From contig NW_012236501.1 in the NCBI RefSeq assembly GCF_000787575.1, forward strand, positions 161,102 through 225,101: a stretch of 64,000 bases of DNA, read 5' to 3'. Below are positions 47,106 to 58,262 of the stretch, piece by piece; position 1 is the stretch's first letter; each line of letters opens with the position of its first letter. The notes below the pieces were generated by a model. The model saw only the letters and a list, made by a program, of their open reading frames with translations. It did no database searches and was not told the DNA's origin. This DNA is from Acytostelium subglobosum LB1. Its lineage: Eukaryota; Evosea; Eumycetozoa; Acytosteliales; Acytosteliaceae. The position numbers were made by a program, and so were the translations under genes.

Positions 47106-47862
47106 ATGGATACATCGAATAACAACAACAAAATTGACGTATCATGGTGTACACCAAGATTGAACCATCTATGGATGACACTTCAACAATGTGCAAAGAC
47201 GTATCAACGATTGATAAGGACACATGACGGGTCACTTTGAACAACTCATCAAGGTGATCATGGCTCAGGAGTATAGAGTGAAGAAGCCCATTGATGAGCA
47301 GATGGAGAACATGCAATCAACAATCAATGATATCATCAACGAGATCAAAGATATCAATCACATCACCAACATGGAGTACCCTCAGTCCATCGATCATATG
47401 AACAACAATGATGGAGAGACCACCGAAGATACATTGTATTGGATGCAGCTGCACTACCTCAAGGATCACGTCTACTTAGTTGACTATGAACGAGGCATCT
47501 GGTCGTTCAACCTCAATACCTTTGTCCAAAAATATGTCATAGATGGCGAGATAAAAGGTTACCTTGGCAGTTGTATCGATGGCGACGACAACATCTACAT
47601 CCTCTCCAATCGCTCGTTCAAACGATACTCCGTGTCTAACAAACAGGCGACCACATTACAATTGCTTCCATATCCAGACATTAAAGACTTGGATCAATGC
47701 AGCCCAATGATCTTTGTGCCATCATTTGGAGTTGGGTACCTTGGCGGCTCTGGAAAGAACTTCATCTACTCTGTGAGTGATGGAACATGGTCACTGATCA
47801 AAGACAATGACACCGCAAAGAAACGCGAGAACTATGGATCTTGCTGGATTCCTGCCAAATGA
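47106..47862 (+). pseudogene. Third B-box-family copy, truncated
   Basis: The copy lies head-to-tail behind the second paralogue. It lacks the B-box entirely and begins MDTSNNNKIDVSWCTPRL. After TYQRLIRTHD it breaks: 8 bases are missing relative to the ACATATGATGAAGTGACA region of the neighbour. It reopens at 47224 (MTGHFEQLIKVIMAQEYRV) and has an internal deletion of about 250 residues after HMNNND, joining the coil to the last propeller blades (DNIYILSNRSFKRYS; NYGSCWIPAK). The second frame (212 codons) is intact and could make a short protein, but loss of the finger and of most of the propeller argues for a pseudogene. Confidence 0.75.
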
Positions 47863-47972
47863 CTGACAACAACTGATCGTTTGATCGATTGATTGAGGCA
47901 ATAAACAATGATCATATGTCGAGCTGGACTGAATCTTTAATGTCCCATTCCAAAAGGAAGTATGATTGATTG

Positions 47973-48799
47973 TTAGTTTCTGGCCTTACCTCTACCTTTC
48001 TTGGGAGCAGCAGATGTCTTCTCGGAATCAGCATTCTCCTCGGTCTCAGCCTCTTCTTCATGTGACTCGGCCGCCACATCATCTCCTTGAGGTGCAACAG
48101 TTTCCTTCTCCAATGATGATGTCTTTGGTACCTCTTCTGTTGCCACTGCATCCACCACCTTCTTCTTGCCATCCTCTTCGGCCGACTTGTCCAATGCATC
48201 GATTATCTGTTCGGCAGCATCCTCAGCCTTCTTCTCACCCTCGACGATGGACTCCTTGGCATTCTCAAACGAATGTTTAACACTGGCGTTGATGTCGCTG
48301 GCCTTCTTCTCAGCGGCCTCCAGCAGGTGGGCGGCCTTGTCGTGCACCTCCTTTCTAAACTCCTCGGTCTTCCGGCACGTGGCGTTGTAGGTATCGACTG
48401 CAACATGTTGGATATTGTCACCAATCTCCTTGCTCCTTTCAATCATTGGCTGTAGACTATGTTGGACATACTCGACACCAGAGTTGATGGCTTGAATTGT
48501 TGTTTCAATGACCTTGTGTGGCACTTCACCCAACTGTTTGGTCATCTCATTGATAAAGTCCTCTCCCTCAGTAGTCCTAACCTTCTTGGAATCCTTTCCA
48601 TCAATGTCATGACATTCTTCAGCAGCACTCCTCTTACTGCCTTGAATGATTGATTGATTGATTGATTGATTAATTAATAATGTGTATCATATTATTACAA
48701 TGATGAATATGATGACTTACCAACTTCGACATTTGATGATACTGATGATGAGGATGATGATTCTGGTTTATCACCTGGATGAATTGCAGTGTCGGACAT
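47973..48799 (-). CDS. Amphipathic/acidic helical protein, unknown
   Basis: Model: complement join(47973..48640, 48721..48799), 248 residues, one 80-nt intron. The start MSDTAIHPGDKPE is followed by a serine run, then after the splice GSKRSAAEECHDIDGKDSKK. The middle (about 65-170) is a long amphipathic helix with apolipoprotein/LEA-like 11-mer character (TIQAINSGVEYVQHSLQPM, EVHDKAAHLLEAAEKKASDI, GEKKAEDAAEQIIDALDKSA). The tail is Glu/Ala-rich and ends PKKGRGKARN, a possible nuclear signal. No enzyme motif is present. LEA-like helices often coat membranes or lipid droplets or protect during drying, but that is only a structural analogy here. The family is not recognised. Confidence 0.7.
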
Positions 48800-49398
48800 T
48801 TATTTGTTTGAATTGATTTTGGAATAAATAATTATTATATTATTATTATCTATCTATCTATGTTATAACAATGTTGTAAATGATAATAGGATGAATGATA
48901 CAGGATTAAACTACACCCTTTATCATTCATTCATTCATTCATTCATTCATTGTGCTTTACTACCCTTCCATTAGTGTTGTCATCTTCAAGGTCGCTTGTT
49001 TGTTGAGCAGTAACACACTCCCCCACGTGGGGGGACTGAACACACATCACAAGGTGGCCTAATCAGGTCAAAGTTAGTTCTGTTAAAGGTACCTTTACTT
49101 ATATGAATGAACAGACAAATTGATAGATCAATTAACATCTGCTTTATACGAAGTTCTATATTATTGATTGATTGATTGATCAACGATGATCTCATCATAC
49201 AATAACTTATTATCTGTATTGATTGTTATCAATGATTTGAAGAAATGAGTGTTCAGTGTGTTGGTGATGTTGATCAATTTGACACCCCACCTCATTTGAA
49301 ACATCAACTTCACCAATTTCATTTCATAATTAGATTGTAGAGATAAAACATAAACAGATAATATAACATATACATATATATATAGATATAGATAGAGA
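48800..49398. other. Divergent intergenic, helical protein / Sem1
   Basis: A 599-bp spacer between head-to-head genes. It holds ATCT repeats (48848-48862), a CATT tract (48925-48950) and a perfect 14-bp palindrome CCCCCACGTGGGGG at 49020-49033 with a CACGTG (E-box/G-box) core, a candidate bHLH-type site. There is A/T-rich DNA at 49340-49395 next to the Sem1 start. No ORF or RNA gene is supported. Confidence 0.5.
49020..49033. promoter_or_regulatory. 14-bp palindrome with CACGTG core
   Basis: CCCCCACGTGGGGG is a perfect inverted repeat in a divergent promoter region. CACGTG is the classical site for basic helix-loop-helix factors. Whether this amoeba uses it here is inference. Confidence 0.35.
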
Positions 49399-49857
49399 AT
49401 GGCATCAAAGAAGACTGATCTTAAACCTGCTGCTGTAAAGCCAATAAAGAAGGTTGATACTCTCGACGACCTGTCAAAGTCACAGACAAAGGAGGAGGTC
49501 GAGATCATTGAGGATGATGAGTTTGAAGAGTTCGAAGACAGTACGTATCATCAATCATTATGATGAATCATTCAAATCGATCATTCATCAAAAAGATTAC
49601 TAATTACATCCTTGTAATATTACACAGACCTTGATACTGCTAATGATGACAATGATTCCAAAGAGCAATGGGAGGACGACTGGGACACTGATCAGATAGA
49701 TGACGACTTCTCCAAACAACTAAGGTATGACATCACCATTCACTCACATTCATTCATTCGCCTACTCACTCAATCATTCAATCATTCGATCAATCATTAC
49801 GTGTATAGACAAGAGATAGAATCACATGCCTCCAACCAGACAGCTATGAAGCAATAA
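49399..49857 (+). CDS. sem1: 26S proteasome subunit Sem1/DSS1
   Basis: Model: join(49399..49540, 49628..49724, 49809..49857), 95 residues, introns 87 and 84 nt. Sem1 is a small, largely disordered acidic protein that clamps the proteasome lid during assembly. It also joins TREX-2 and, in many eukaryotes, recombination complexes. Diagnostic features are the two acidic-aromatic ubiquitin-binding-like blocks [10 protein letters not shown] and [20 protein letters not shown], followed by the short C-terminal helix [10 protein letters not shown]. The family is usually 70-90 residues; the extra length is a lysine-rich N-terminus ([18 protein letters not shown]). It was recovered only by joining three exons. 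It is convergent with Prp4. Confidence 0.93.
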
Positions 49858-49982
49858 ATAGAGTGCATGTACCATGATGGTGTTGTATTGTTGAACATAG
49901 TGATCATAGTGAACATGGTGATCTGAAGCAGGAAGCAGCAGGCAACATCAATGTATACATTACATCAATATATTTAGATCAT

Positions 49983-51585
49983 TTATTTAGACCATATCTT
50001 CCATGTCTTGTCGAATGATGTAGACACTATCTTACTGTGATCATTTGATATATCGACGCTGGTCACCTTGGAAGAATGTCCTTCAAACACTGTGATCGGC
50101 TTCCATTGATTGGGCGACCAAAGTCGCACTGTGTTGTCGAATGAGCATGTGGCCAGGAATCCCGCGCGACTCTTATCATATCGGACGCACGAGACGATTG
50201 ATGAATGTGCCAGTATCTGATAGGTCTGTTCCTTCTTCCTCAGATCCCAAACGATCACTGTATTGTCCTCTGAGCCACTGGCCAGCTGGTAGCCGTTGGG
50301 CGACCAGTCCACTGAGATGACCTGCTTGGCATGTCCGCGGAAGTAGTGAATAGGTCGCCCGCTCCTCAGGTCCCAGACGCGTACCAGTGCATCCTGTGCG
50401 CCTGTGGCTACGAGTGCTCCGTCACACTGCACGGCAATGCCCATCACAGGCTCGCTGTGGCCCTCTTGATCCAGCAGACATTGATTGGACTCGATGTCCC
50501 ATAGTCGCCATGATCTGTCGATGCCGGTTGACAATAGGTGGCGGCCCATTGGGTGAAAGGCCACACGGTTCACCGAGCCTGCGTGACCCTCCAGCTTGGC
50601 GATGGGCGAGGGAGACTGAGAACTCCAGAGTGCGGCAGTGCCGTCCGCAGAGGCCGTGGCCAGCGTCACACCGGTGGCCGATTGATCGGACAGCGGGTAG
50701 TAGGCCAGTCCTACAACGCGCTCTGAGTGTCCGGTGAATGTTTGTTGAACCTGTGCTGTGTCAGCATCCCATAGCTTGGCCAGTCCGCTCCACGAGGCCG
50801 TCGCAACAAGCTTGGCATCGGGCGAGAATGCCACGGACGACAGCTGTCGATCGTCTCCAATCTCACTGATCGCCAGAACGAAGCTTCGCAGATCGGTCTC
50901 CACTTGCTCCAGCAACTGCTCGCTCGGTGTCTTTTGCAGCAGGTCAGGGTTGAGCTGCTCGCTGTTTGCCTTCACAATGATGTCGTCCTGTTCGTGTTGC
51001 TGTTTCAGCGCGGACAATCGCAGCTTGGCGCGACCCATCGAGTAGATGGCGATTGCCTCGCGTGCATTCTTCAGCTCGTCGGTGCCCTCTGTCAAGAACG
51101 CCTCTTGCTGATCTGCTTCATCCTGTTGCTGCTCCTGTCTCTGTTTCTCAGCCTCTGGCGTGGCATCTATTATATTCCTATCGATACATAGCTGTCTGAG
51201 TCTTGCGCGTCTATCCTCTGGCTTCTCACCAAACAATGTAATCGGTTCGCCTAATTCACGTAACTTCAATCTAACCGAACCATCATTAGTCGGCACCACT
51301 ATCTGCTTTGCCTTCTTCTTCCTCTCATATTCATCATGTTGTGATTGTTGTCTCTGTTGTGATTCCTGTGCAAGCTTTGAGAATGGTAGGAATGCTATAT
51401 TCATTCATTCATTGGAGTCAGTTAGTTAGTATTGTGTCGTCGCTCATTCAATCGTCATTCATGTACTTGTACTCACTTGGTTGAGGTTGTTCAGGTTGAT
51501 CTCTCTTTGTTGTACTATTGTTTGTTGTTATCTTGTTAGCTTGTATACTGCCATAGAATATCTTCTTCTTATCACCTCCATCCAT
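49983..51585 (-). CDS. prpf4: U4/U6 snRNP protein Prp4 (PRPF4)
   Basis: Model: complement join(49983..51394, 51477..51585), 506 residues, one 82-nt intron. Prp4 is a WD40 protein of the U4/U6 di-snRNP that works with Prp3 in spliceosome assembly. The N-terminal exon (MDGGDKKKIFYGSIQ) is followed by the SFM (splicing-factor motif) region near 75-105: RLKLRELGEPITLFGEKPED then RRARLRQLC. Seven WD repeats fill about 205-506 (FSPDAKLVATASWSGLAKLW; GHSERVVGLAYYP; AFHPMGRHLLSTGIDRSWRL; LVRVWDLRSGRPIHYF; YQLASGSEDNTVIVWD; FLATCSFDNTVRLWS; KIVSTSFDKTWKIW). Length fits the human protein (522). It is head-to-head with eIF2D (187 bp). Confidence 0.93.
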
Positions 51586-51772
51586 TGTTCTCTATCTCTC
51601 TTTATCTCTAATTAATGTACACTTTCATTCAAACTAAAGTCAGATTATTCGCAAGACTTGACTTCAAACCAAAGTGTGAAGTTAGCTTCATTGGCTAACT
51701 CATTCATACATTCATATATTGTTCAAACTTCAACAAATAGTATACATATACATATACATATATACATTAACA
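51586..51772. promoter_or_regulatory. Bidirectional spacer, Prp4 / eIF2D
   Basis: 187 bp between start codons of two divergent RNA/translation genes, A/T-rich with TATA-like alternating sequence (51741-51766) next to the eIF2D start. No specific factor site is identified. Confidence 0.45.
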
Positions 51773-53842
51773 ATGAAGAACCTGTTTAAGAAACAGTTTA
51801 CAGTTGGTCAGCAATCACTGATGCGTGGCTCTGACAAGAAGAAGTTGAAGGAGAAGATTAGACTTTGTTATGCACCAGCTGTAACAATGGATCAATTGGA
51901 CGAGTTGATTTCAAATAAGAAGGACTTGGGTGTCGTCAAGTTACAAGGTTCACAACCTCCAATCACTCTATACTGTCAAGGTGGAGACCCTCTCTTCTTT
52001 GAATATCAAGGTCAACTCTATCCCTCAAGTATGATTGAATCGCGATTGAATGATTGAATGAATGGATGTGTATGGACATATAACTAACGAGTGATTGAAT
52101 GAATGAATGTAGTATACGCACTTAGTAAGATACCTGACATGTTGATTAGGATCACTATTTATCCTCCTGTGTTCAACTATCTGTCGAATGGTGCAGACTT
52201 GATGTTTGCTGGTATACATAATCCTGGAGATGTACCTGCTGAGGGAAAGATTGTATCGATTGCATTGAGAGGCTCACGATCACCTGTTGCCGTTGGATTT
52301 GTACTGCCCTACACTGAGAATGACAGGGCTACCTTGCAAGGAAAGGTAGTCTCACTCATACATTACATCAATGATTCACTGTGGCAGTATGGCACCAAAG
52401 AGATGGAGATGATCATTGAACAACCAATCACCAATGAACAAGAAGGAGGAGAAGACACTCGTGGTGCTGATGCCGATACTGAGGTCGCGACAACGACCAC
52501 AACATCGACCACGACAACGACAACGAACAACACAATCAATGAAGCAATGAACAATGTGTCCATCGAGGACCATGACGACGAGGATGATCAAGATCAAGAC
52601 GACAACGATGACGATGATGACAATGAAAACGACAATCAAGACGATGATGATGAAAATGATGAAGACGACGATGATGAGGAGAGTGACACAGAACGAACAA
52701 ACAAGAAAAAGACAAAGAAGGGAAGAAAGGAGAAGACTCCTGCGAAGGAAGCGGCGACCGGACCATCGGCGACAAAGGAAGAGATGGACAAGATTGTGTT
52801 TGATAGCTTCATGGGCGCGATCAAGTTTGGAGTGAAGGACGGTGAGCTGCCGCTGCCACTCAAGACATTCTTCAACAAGTATATGTTGTACTACGCACCG
52901 GCCAACACATTCGAGATCAACCTGGCCAAGTCATCATACAAGAAGGTGCTCAAGCTGATTGAGGCCATGAAGAAGAAGGGTCTGGTCGACTTTAACGAAC
53001 CGACCAAGGGAAACATCATGGTGACGCGCATTGGTCGCGGCCACAGCGAGTACAAAGAGTTCCAGATGGGCCAGGTCGTGGGCGAGCAGAAGAAGTTGGA
53101 CGATGACAATGCCGAAGACTCAGAGTCGACGTACGGCAGCAATGAGGCCGCGACGATTGGCATCAAGTTGATACGCGACTGCTTCCAACTGCCCAAGCCA
53201 CTCAAGGTATACTTCACCGGCAAGATGGAACTGCTGCCGTACTACCAGATAAAGGAGATCAATGACATGCTGGTCGCGTACGTTCGCCAAGCTCAGCTGG
53301 ACGACCCCGCGCAGCCAAGCAGCATGCGTCTGGATGGCCTGACGGCCGAGCTGGTCAAGGCACAGATTGGCGTGTCGATGCCCAAGAACCAGTTCTACCA
53401 AGTGTTCCGAGCGTCACTACTGCCGCGCTTCATGGAGATACAGCGCGACGATGGCGAGACCGTCTACAGCCTGTTCAAGCAGATCGAGGTTCACGCCAAG
53501 CAGGTGGCCAACAAGAAGGTGATCGAGGTGAAGAACCTGGAGCACTTCTTCATCAGCACGAAGGAGCTGGCCAAGGATGGCATGAAGGTGTTTGCATCCA
53601 GCATCACAGTGACACTGAGCAAGGAGAACAAGGTCGTGGTGAGGATACAAGGCAATCAGACTGATCGCGTCGTAGAGTATCTGCAACAGCGCTACAATGT
53701 ACCTGAGGCCTATATATCCGTGTTGAACACACTGCCCAAGTCCAAACAAGCCAAGTCTGCCAAGCCAGTCGCGCCCCAGCCATCCGCGTCCAAGCAGGCG
53801 GGTGGCAAGACGAGTGGCAACCCAAAAAATTCAAAAAAATGA
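51773..53842 (+). CDS. eif2d: Eukaryotic translation initiation factor 2D (ligatin)
   Basis: Model: join(51773..52028, 52113..53842), 661 residues. eIF2D delivers or removes tRNA at the 40S P site and recycles post-termination subunits. Domains in order: a DUF1947-like N-terminus (KKQFTVGQQSLMRGSDKKKL) to about 90; PUA at about 95-175 (YLSNGADLMFAGIHNPGDV, EGKIVSIALRGSRSPVAVGF); a long Asp/Glu-rich, then Lys-rich disordered insert (about 235-310) that is larger than in animals; a winged-helix/SWIB part (PLKTFFNKYMLYYAP; PLKVYFTGKMELLPYYQI); and SUI1 at about 550-630 (ITVTLSKENKVVVRIQGNQT). The SWIB-SUI1 core is diagnostic. The C-terminus ends in a lysine-rich tail. Confidence 0.92.
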
Positions 53843-54031
53843 ACTTTATGATGTTTCGCGCATTTACTTTCATTCACTCATTCATTCACAGTCATAAAGA
53901 TATAAATACAACTAGTATCTGTATACTCACTCGCAACCATAGTAGTAGGTTGTTGGAAGGAAGTCAAAGTCAATCATCTTGATTTGGAGGCAGGACAAGA
54001 CACAACGAGTCGACCAGGAGAGAGATAGAGA

Positions 54032-55763
54032 ATGAGCGATATCTGTGCAGACTGTGGACACAAGTTGAAATATATAGTGAATGAAGGCAAGGATGACAGT
54101 GTAGATACACTGGCCGCTGAAGTCGACTCACTCTCAGTCGAGAGGAGCACGACCACACAGGACATCAATGATTGCCAATGTTGTTCAAGCATCAGACACA
54201 GCAGCAACAGCATCAACAACATAGATAGAACAGCATCACCTACTGCTGCTGCAGAGGATGACTCTAGTATGATAGCGACTCCTCAACAACCTACACCACC
54301 AATACTCAAGATTATGAAGCGTAATCCATCAAATACGTCGAGCAACTCTTTGGACCGAAACGGCTCCAAGAAGTCACAGCAACCAGTCACACTCGAGGAG
54401 AAGCAGGCCGCCTACAACAAGGCTCGCGAGAGGATATTCCAAGACAGCATCGACCCATTATTGGACAGCGGACTAGGTCTAGGTGGCGTTGACTCAACAT
54501 CGACGTCATCATCATTGAGTGATACTAATGTCACTAACGGTGGTGGCATTGACTCAACTACCTCTGCCTCATCAATCAACAACAACAATACGATCTCTTC
54601 TACTTCAGCACCATCGACACCGGTCTACAAGAAGAGCACTCTCAACAAGAACTCGCCCAACTTTGTTAGTCAACTAAGACATACTTCGCCACCCTTTTAC
54701 TCATCTCAACAACAACATCAACAACAACAACAACAGATACAACATATGCAGCCACTGCAACCTCAGCCCCTGCATCCACATCAGCAACAACAACAACAGA
54801 GGCCGTACTACAACAAGTCATCATCGCCACCTCATGTACCGCGCAACTCAAACACACCGCCACTGTTACCAAACCCCCTGCCTCTGCACTACTCCTCCCC
54901 TTCACCTTATTTATCAAACAACAATACTCCTCTGCCGATGGGCTACATTGACCATCAGCAGCAGCAACAGTATGGATATGGATACCCTGTGGCAGTGGGC
55001 AACATCAAACAACATCAACAACATCAACAACNNNNNNNNNNNNNNNNNNNNNNNNNNNNNNNNNNNNNNNNNNNNNNNNNNNNNNNNNNNNNNNNNNNNN
55101 NNNNNNNNNNNNNNNNNNNNNNNNNNNNNNNCATCAACAACATCAACAACATCAATAACATCAATGGCAATGGTGTACCATCGAGCGGGACTATCTCGCC
55201 ACCATTGACTACACAACAGTATAATGGGCGACCGTATGGCAACGGAAGTTCAAGCAACAACAGGTCAAACAGCAAATGGATACAAGGATCAACAGCCATA
55301 CCCAATTGATGATCCTTTGAACAAACTACCAATCATGAACAATCAATACCCTACTCCTCCTCCTCTTTACAACTACCGAGCACAGCCACAGCCACAGCTA
55401 CAGATACAGCCACAGCTTCAGCCACAGCCACAGCAACCTTATATAAATGTAAAACAACAAACAAACTATATACCTGTAAAGCAACAACTACATCAACAAC
55501 AACAACAGCCACAACCTTATGGAGCACCGTACTCAAACACATCAGGTCTGGGGTATCAACCGCAGCCCTTTGTAGGACAACAACAGCATCAGCCTCAGCA
55601 GTATCCTTACTTCAATACCAGTATGTTTGATCAACAACAGCAACAACTATTACAACAACAACATCAGTCTCCAACATCGAGAAGGGCGCATCAAGCCTAT
55701 GGAAGTGGTGGTAATGGTGGTAATGTGGACTCTACATCATCACAGCCACAGCCACAGTCATGA
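54032..55763 (+). CDS. SUZ-domain protein with Q/P-rich tail, interrupted by a gap
   Basis: From ATG 54032 the frame encodes a Cys-containing N-terminus (MSDICADCGHKLKY: paired cysteines). A SUZ motif follows at about 90-137 (PPILKIMKRNPS, then TLEEKQAAYNKARERIF). SUZ domains are short RNA-binding segments in R3H, La-related and SZRD1-type proteins. Long Ser/Thr/Asn- and Gln/Pro-rich low complexity follows. A run of exactly 100 Ns (55032-55131) sits in a CAACAT repeat and is probably a fixed-size placeholder. Past it the first frame stops at 55309, while a clearly protein-like Q/P-rich stretch (YPIDDPLNKLPIMNNQYP, NYRAQPQPQ, QQYPYFNTSMF) is open in another frame to 55763. A collapsed repeat plus a frame error near the gap is the simplest explanation; an unseen intron is possible. 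Confidence 0.7.
55032..55131. other. Assembly gap (100 N)
   Basis: Exactly 100 unknown bases, flanked on both sides by the same CAACATCAACAA-type repeat (about 55003-55160). This is a repeat-induced break in assembly; true size unknown. Confidence 0.98.
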
Positions 55764-56464
55764 CATTTCCCGTGGGGTGCACGCTCTCTCACTCTCACTC
55801 TATCTCTCACTACCTCTCCAATAATACATACATACATTGTTGCCCAATAAACAACATTCATGAACGGCCTTGGTTGCATGGCTTGCTTCATCAAGTAATA
55901 CTCAAACGATCTGATCAGATGTTGGGTACAATCACTTGATTGATTGAATATTGCAATGGTCACAATCATCAATGGTTGGTCAAATTGGACGATCATCTTA
56001 TCTCGGACCTTGGTAGAATGGTCCATGGGGTTGTGTTTGATGGTCCTCCACACCACAAGATCAGAGTTAACTCTGTGCGTGTGTGAATGTGGGTGAGTGA
56101 GTGATCAGCTGATTGATGGTGATCACATGCTTAATACACATCAAGTGTGTGTATCTCTTAACACATTAATAAATGGAGAGTGATAGTAGTATTGATGGAA
56201 GAGGAGGGAGGTAGTGATGGGATGTGTGATCCCATCAAACAAACAAACAATCAATCATTCAAACACATACTTACTTATCACTTGTTGGGCCAGCGCTCGC
56301 TGTTCTTGTTACACTTGCTCACTACACATCTCCAACTCCATCTTCTATCTTATCCACCTTCTCTCTTTCTCTCTCTCACTCTCTTTGGACTCAAAGACAG
56401 ACATAACATAATATAGATAGAAAGATAATATCATTCAATCAATCAATCATTCAATCATTCATAT
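55764..56464. other. Intergenic, SUZ gene / PAK-like kinase
   Basis: A 701-bp spacer between plus-strand genes. The near end has TCTC-rich sequence and an AATAAA at about 55845 that fits the 3' end of the SUZ gene. The middle (55880-56100) is unremarkable. The last 200 bp, pyrimidine-rich (CTCT) then CAAT repeats, are the likely kinase promoter and leader. No ORF or RNA gene is supported. Confidence 0.5.
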
Positions 56465-58099
56465 ATGGACAGGATAAAGAGTATATTGACAAGAAAGAAG
56501 AAGGATAAATTGGCATGGATACATTTGGATAGATGTACAAGTACAAATAATAATAATCATAATCATCATAATAATAATCATAATAATAATGGACATGGTG
56601 GAAATAGTGGGCATCGATATCACTCATCGGATGAAGCATCGGACGACTTGATCCCCGAAGAGATCAGGTCCATCTCACAGGTGGCCGACCTGTCCACATC
56701 AGAGCGTCGGTGGCTAACTACCACACTCAAGATACCGCCACAGCTGATCGAGACACACTTGGCCGTGTTGCTGAACGTGCTCAACTACCTGTCGCGCAAA
56801 CAAGGCGTGTTCTACTGCTTGATCCCCGAGGAACAACGTCGCAGACACTCAATATCACGCATGTTCACATCAAGTCGCTCGCGCACACCATCCACCTCGA
56901 GCACGCCGGCGTCGACTTCGCCATCACTCCATTCATACGGCCCATCGATCAATCTCAAGTGCAGTGGCGGCAGCGGGCTGGCGGTGGCCGTGTCGGCCGT
57001 GCCCTCGTCCGACGTACTCACGCTTCAGCCGCGTCGTCGCGGCGACTACAATCGCATCTTCATCGAGCCTGGCCGCTACCACTCGTTCCCCGAGCAGGAG
57101 AGTCTGGCGATGGCGCGACTGGTGATCGAGGAAGAGGAGCCATCGCGCTCATTCAAGCCGTGCGAGCAGAGCACGGTGATCAAGGGTGCGTTTGGCGCAG
57201 TGCACCACATGCTCTACAGCAACAGCCTGAGTCCGTTCAACAACCTCGAGGTGGCGCTCAAGAAGATGGACCACAAGTCCGAGCGCAATCGACGCTACAA
57301 CCTGAACGAAATAGCCATGCTGCGATACCTCAAGCATCCCAATGTCGTGGGCTTTGTCAACGCGTATGAGAACCGCGACGAAGAGCTCTGGATGCTGATG
57401 GAGTATATGGACGGTGGGACCATTCGCGAGGCCATCCAAAGCTTCCACCTTTAGCGAAAAGTACGTGGCCTACATTATCAAACAGACGCTCCAAGGGCTC
57501 GAATATCTCCACTCACTCAACATCGCACATCGCGATCTCAAGTCTGCCAATGTCATGATCAACAGCAAGGCTGAAGTGAAACTGAGTATGTATATCTTGC
57601 GGTTGGCTACACTCTCGCGCTCACTCACTCACCATTCTCTCGCGACACAGTTGACTTTGGATTCGCGATCGACTTGACGTTGTTGCAGGCGGACATTCAT
57701 ATGTGTGGCTCGCCATTCTGGATGTCGCCAGAGCAGATACAGGAGAAGCCACATGGTGTGTCGGTGGACATTTGGAGTCTGGGCATTATGACGCTGGAGA
57801 TGATGCGTGGCAGTGTGCCGCGCAGACGCTCAAAGATCAAGTCGATGTTCTTGGCGGCAACGATTGGTGTGACAGTATCGCGCGATAAGAAGTACAGTGC
57901 ACATTGGTCGAATGAGTTGATAAGCTTCCTCACGGCCTGTCTCCAAATGGAACCACGACAAAGAAGTACTGCCAGTCAACTGTTACAACATCCATTCATC
58001 GTGGCCGCTGCCACCAAACAAGAGATGCTTGATCTTCTGCCGCTACTCTTCATGTCCAGTAGCATTGGAAAGTATTGTTCAAACAGTTCAACGCAGTGA
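56465..58099 (+). CDS. PAK/STE20-like protein kinase with one frame break
   Basis: The start is ATG 56465. The N-terminus has an Asn/His run, then DLSTSERRWLTTTLKI and LLNVLNYLS (about 75-110). This resembles the segment just after the CRIB motif in PAK kinases, but a clear CRIB is not seen. Kinase core: glycine loop IKGAFGAVHHM (239-249), VALKK with K266, helix-C E282 (NLNEIAMLRYL), hinge MEYMDGGTI; then HRDLKSANVMI and, after a 65-nt intron (57586-57650), IDFGFAIDL and SPEQI. All catalytic motifs are present. At the AAA run 57438-57440 the frame shifts: one base too many separates REAIQ from ASTFSEKYVAYIIK. Given perfect conservation on both sides this is probably a sequencing error. The regulatory lipid or GTPase input is unknown. 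Confidence 0.8.
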
Positions 58100-58262
58100 G
58101 TGAGTGAGAGTGAGTTATACATGTACATGTACATCATGTATTTGTTCGCGACTTGAAGAATAAAGCATGTACTTTGAGCTCAGATTCAACTTTTGAAGGG
58201 TTCCAAAGCATGCATTCATGCTTTTCATTCAAAACAATTGTCTCGCTCCACATCAACAGATA

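Noticed and set aside
48648-48670. CRISPR-like or satellite repeat (ATTG/CATT tracts)
   Set aside because: These are simple tetranucleotide runs common in the introns and leaders of this genome, with no spacer structure.
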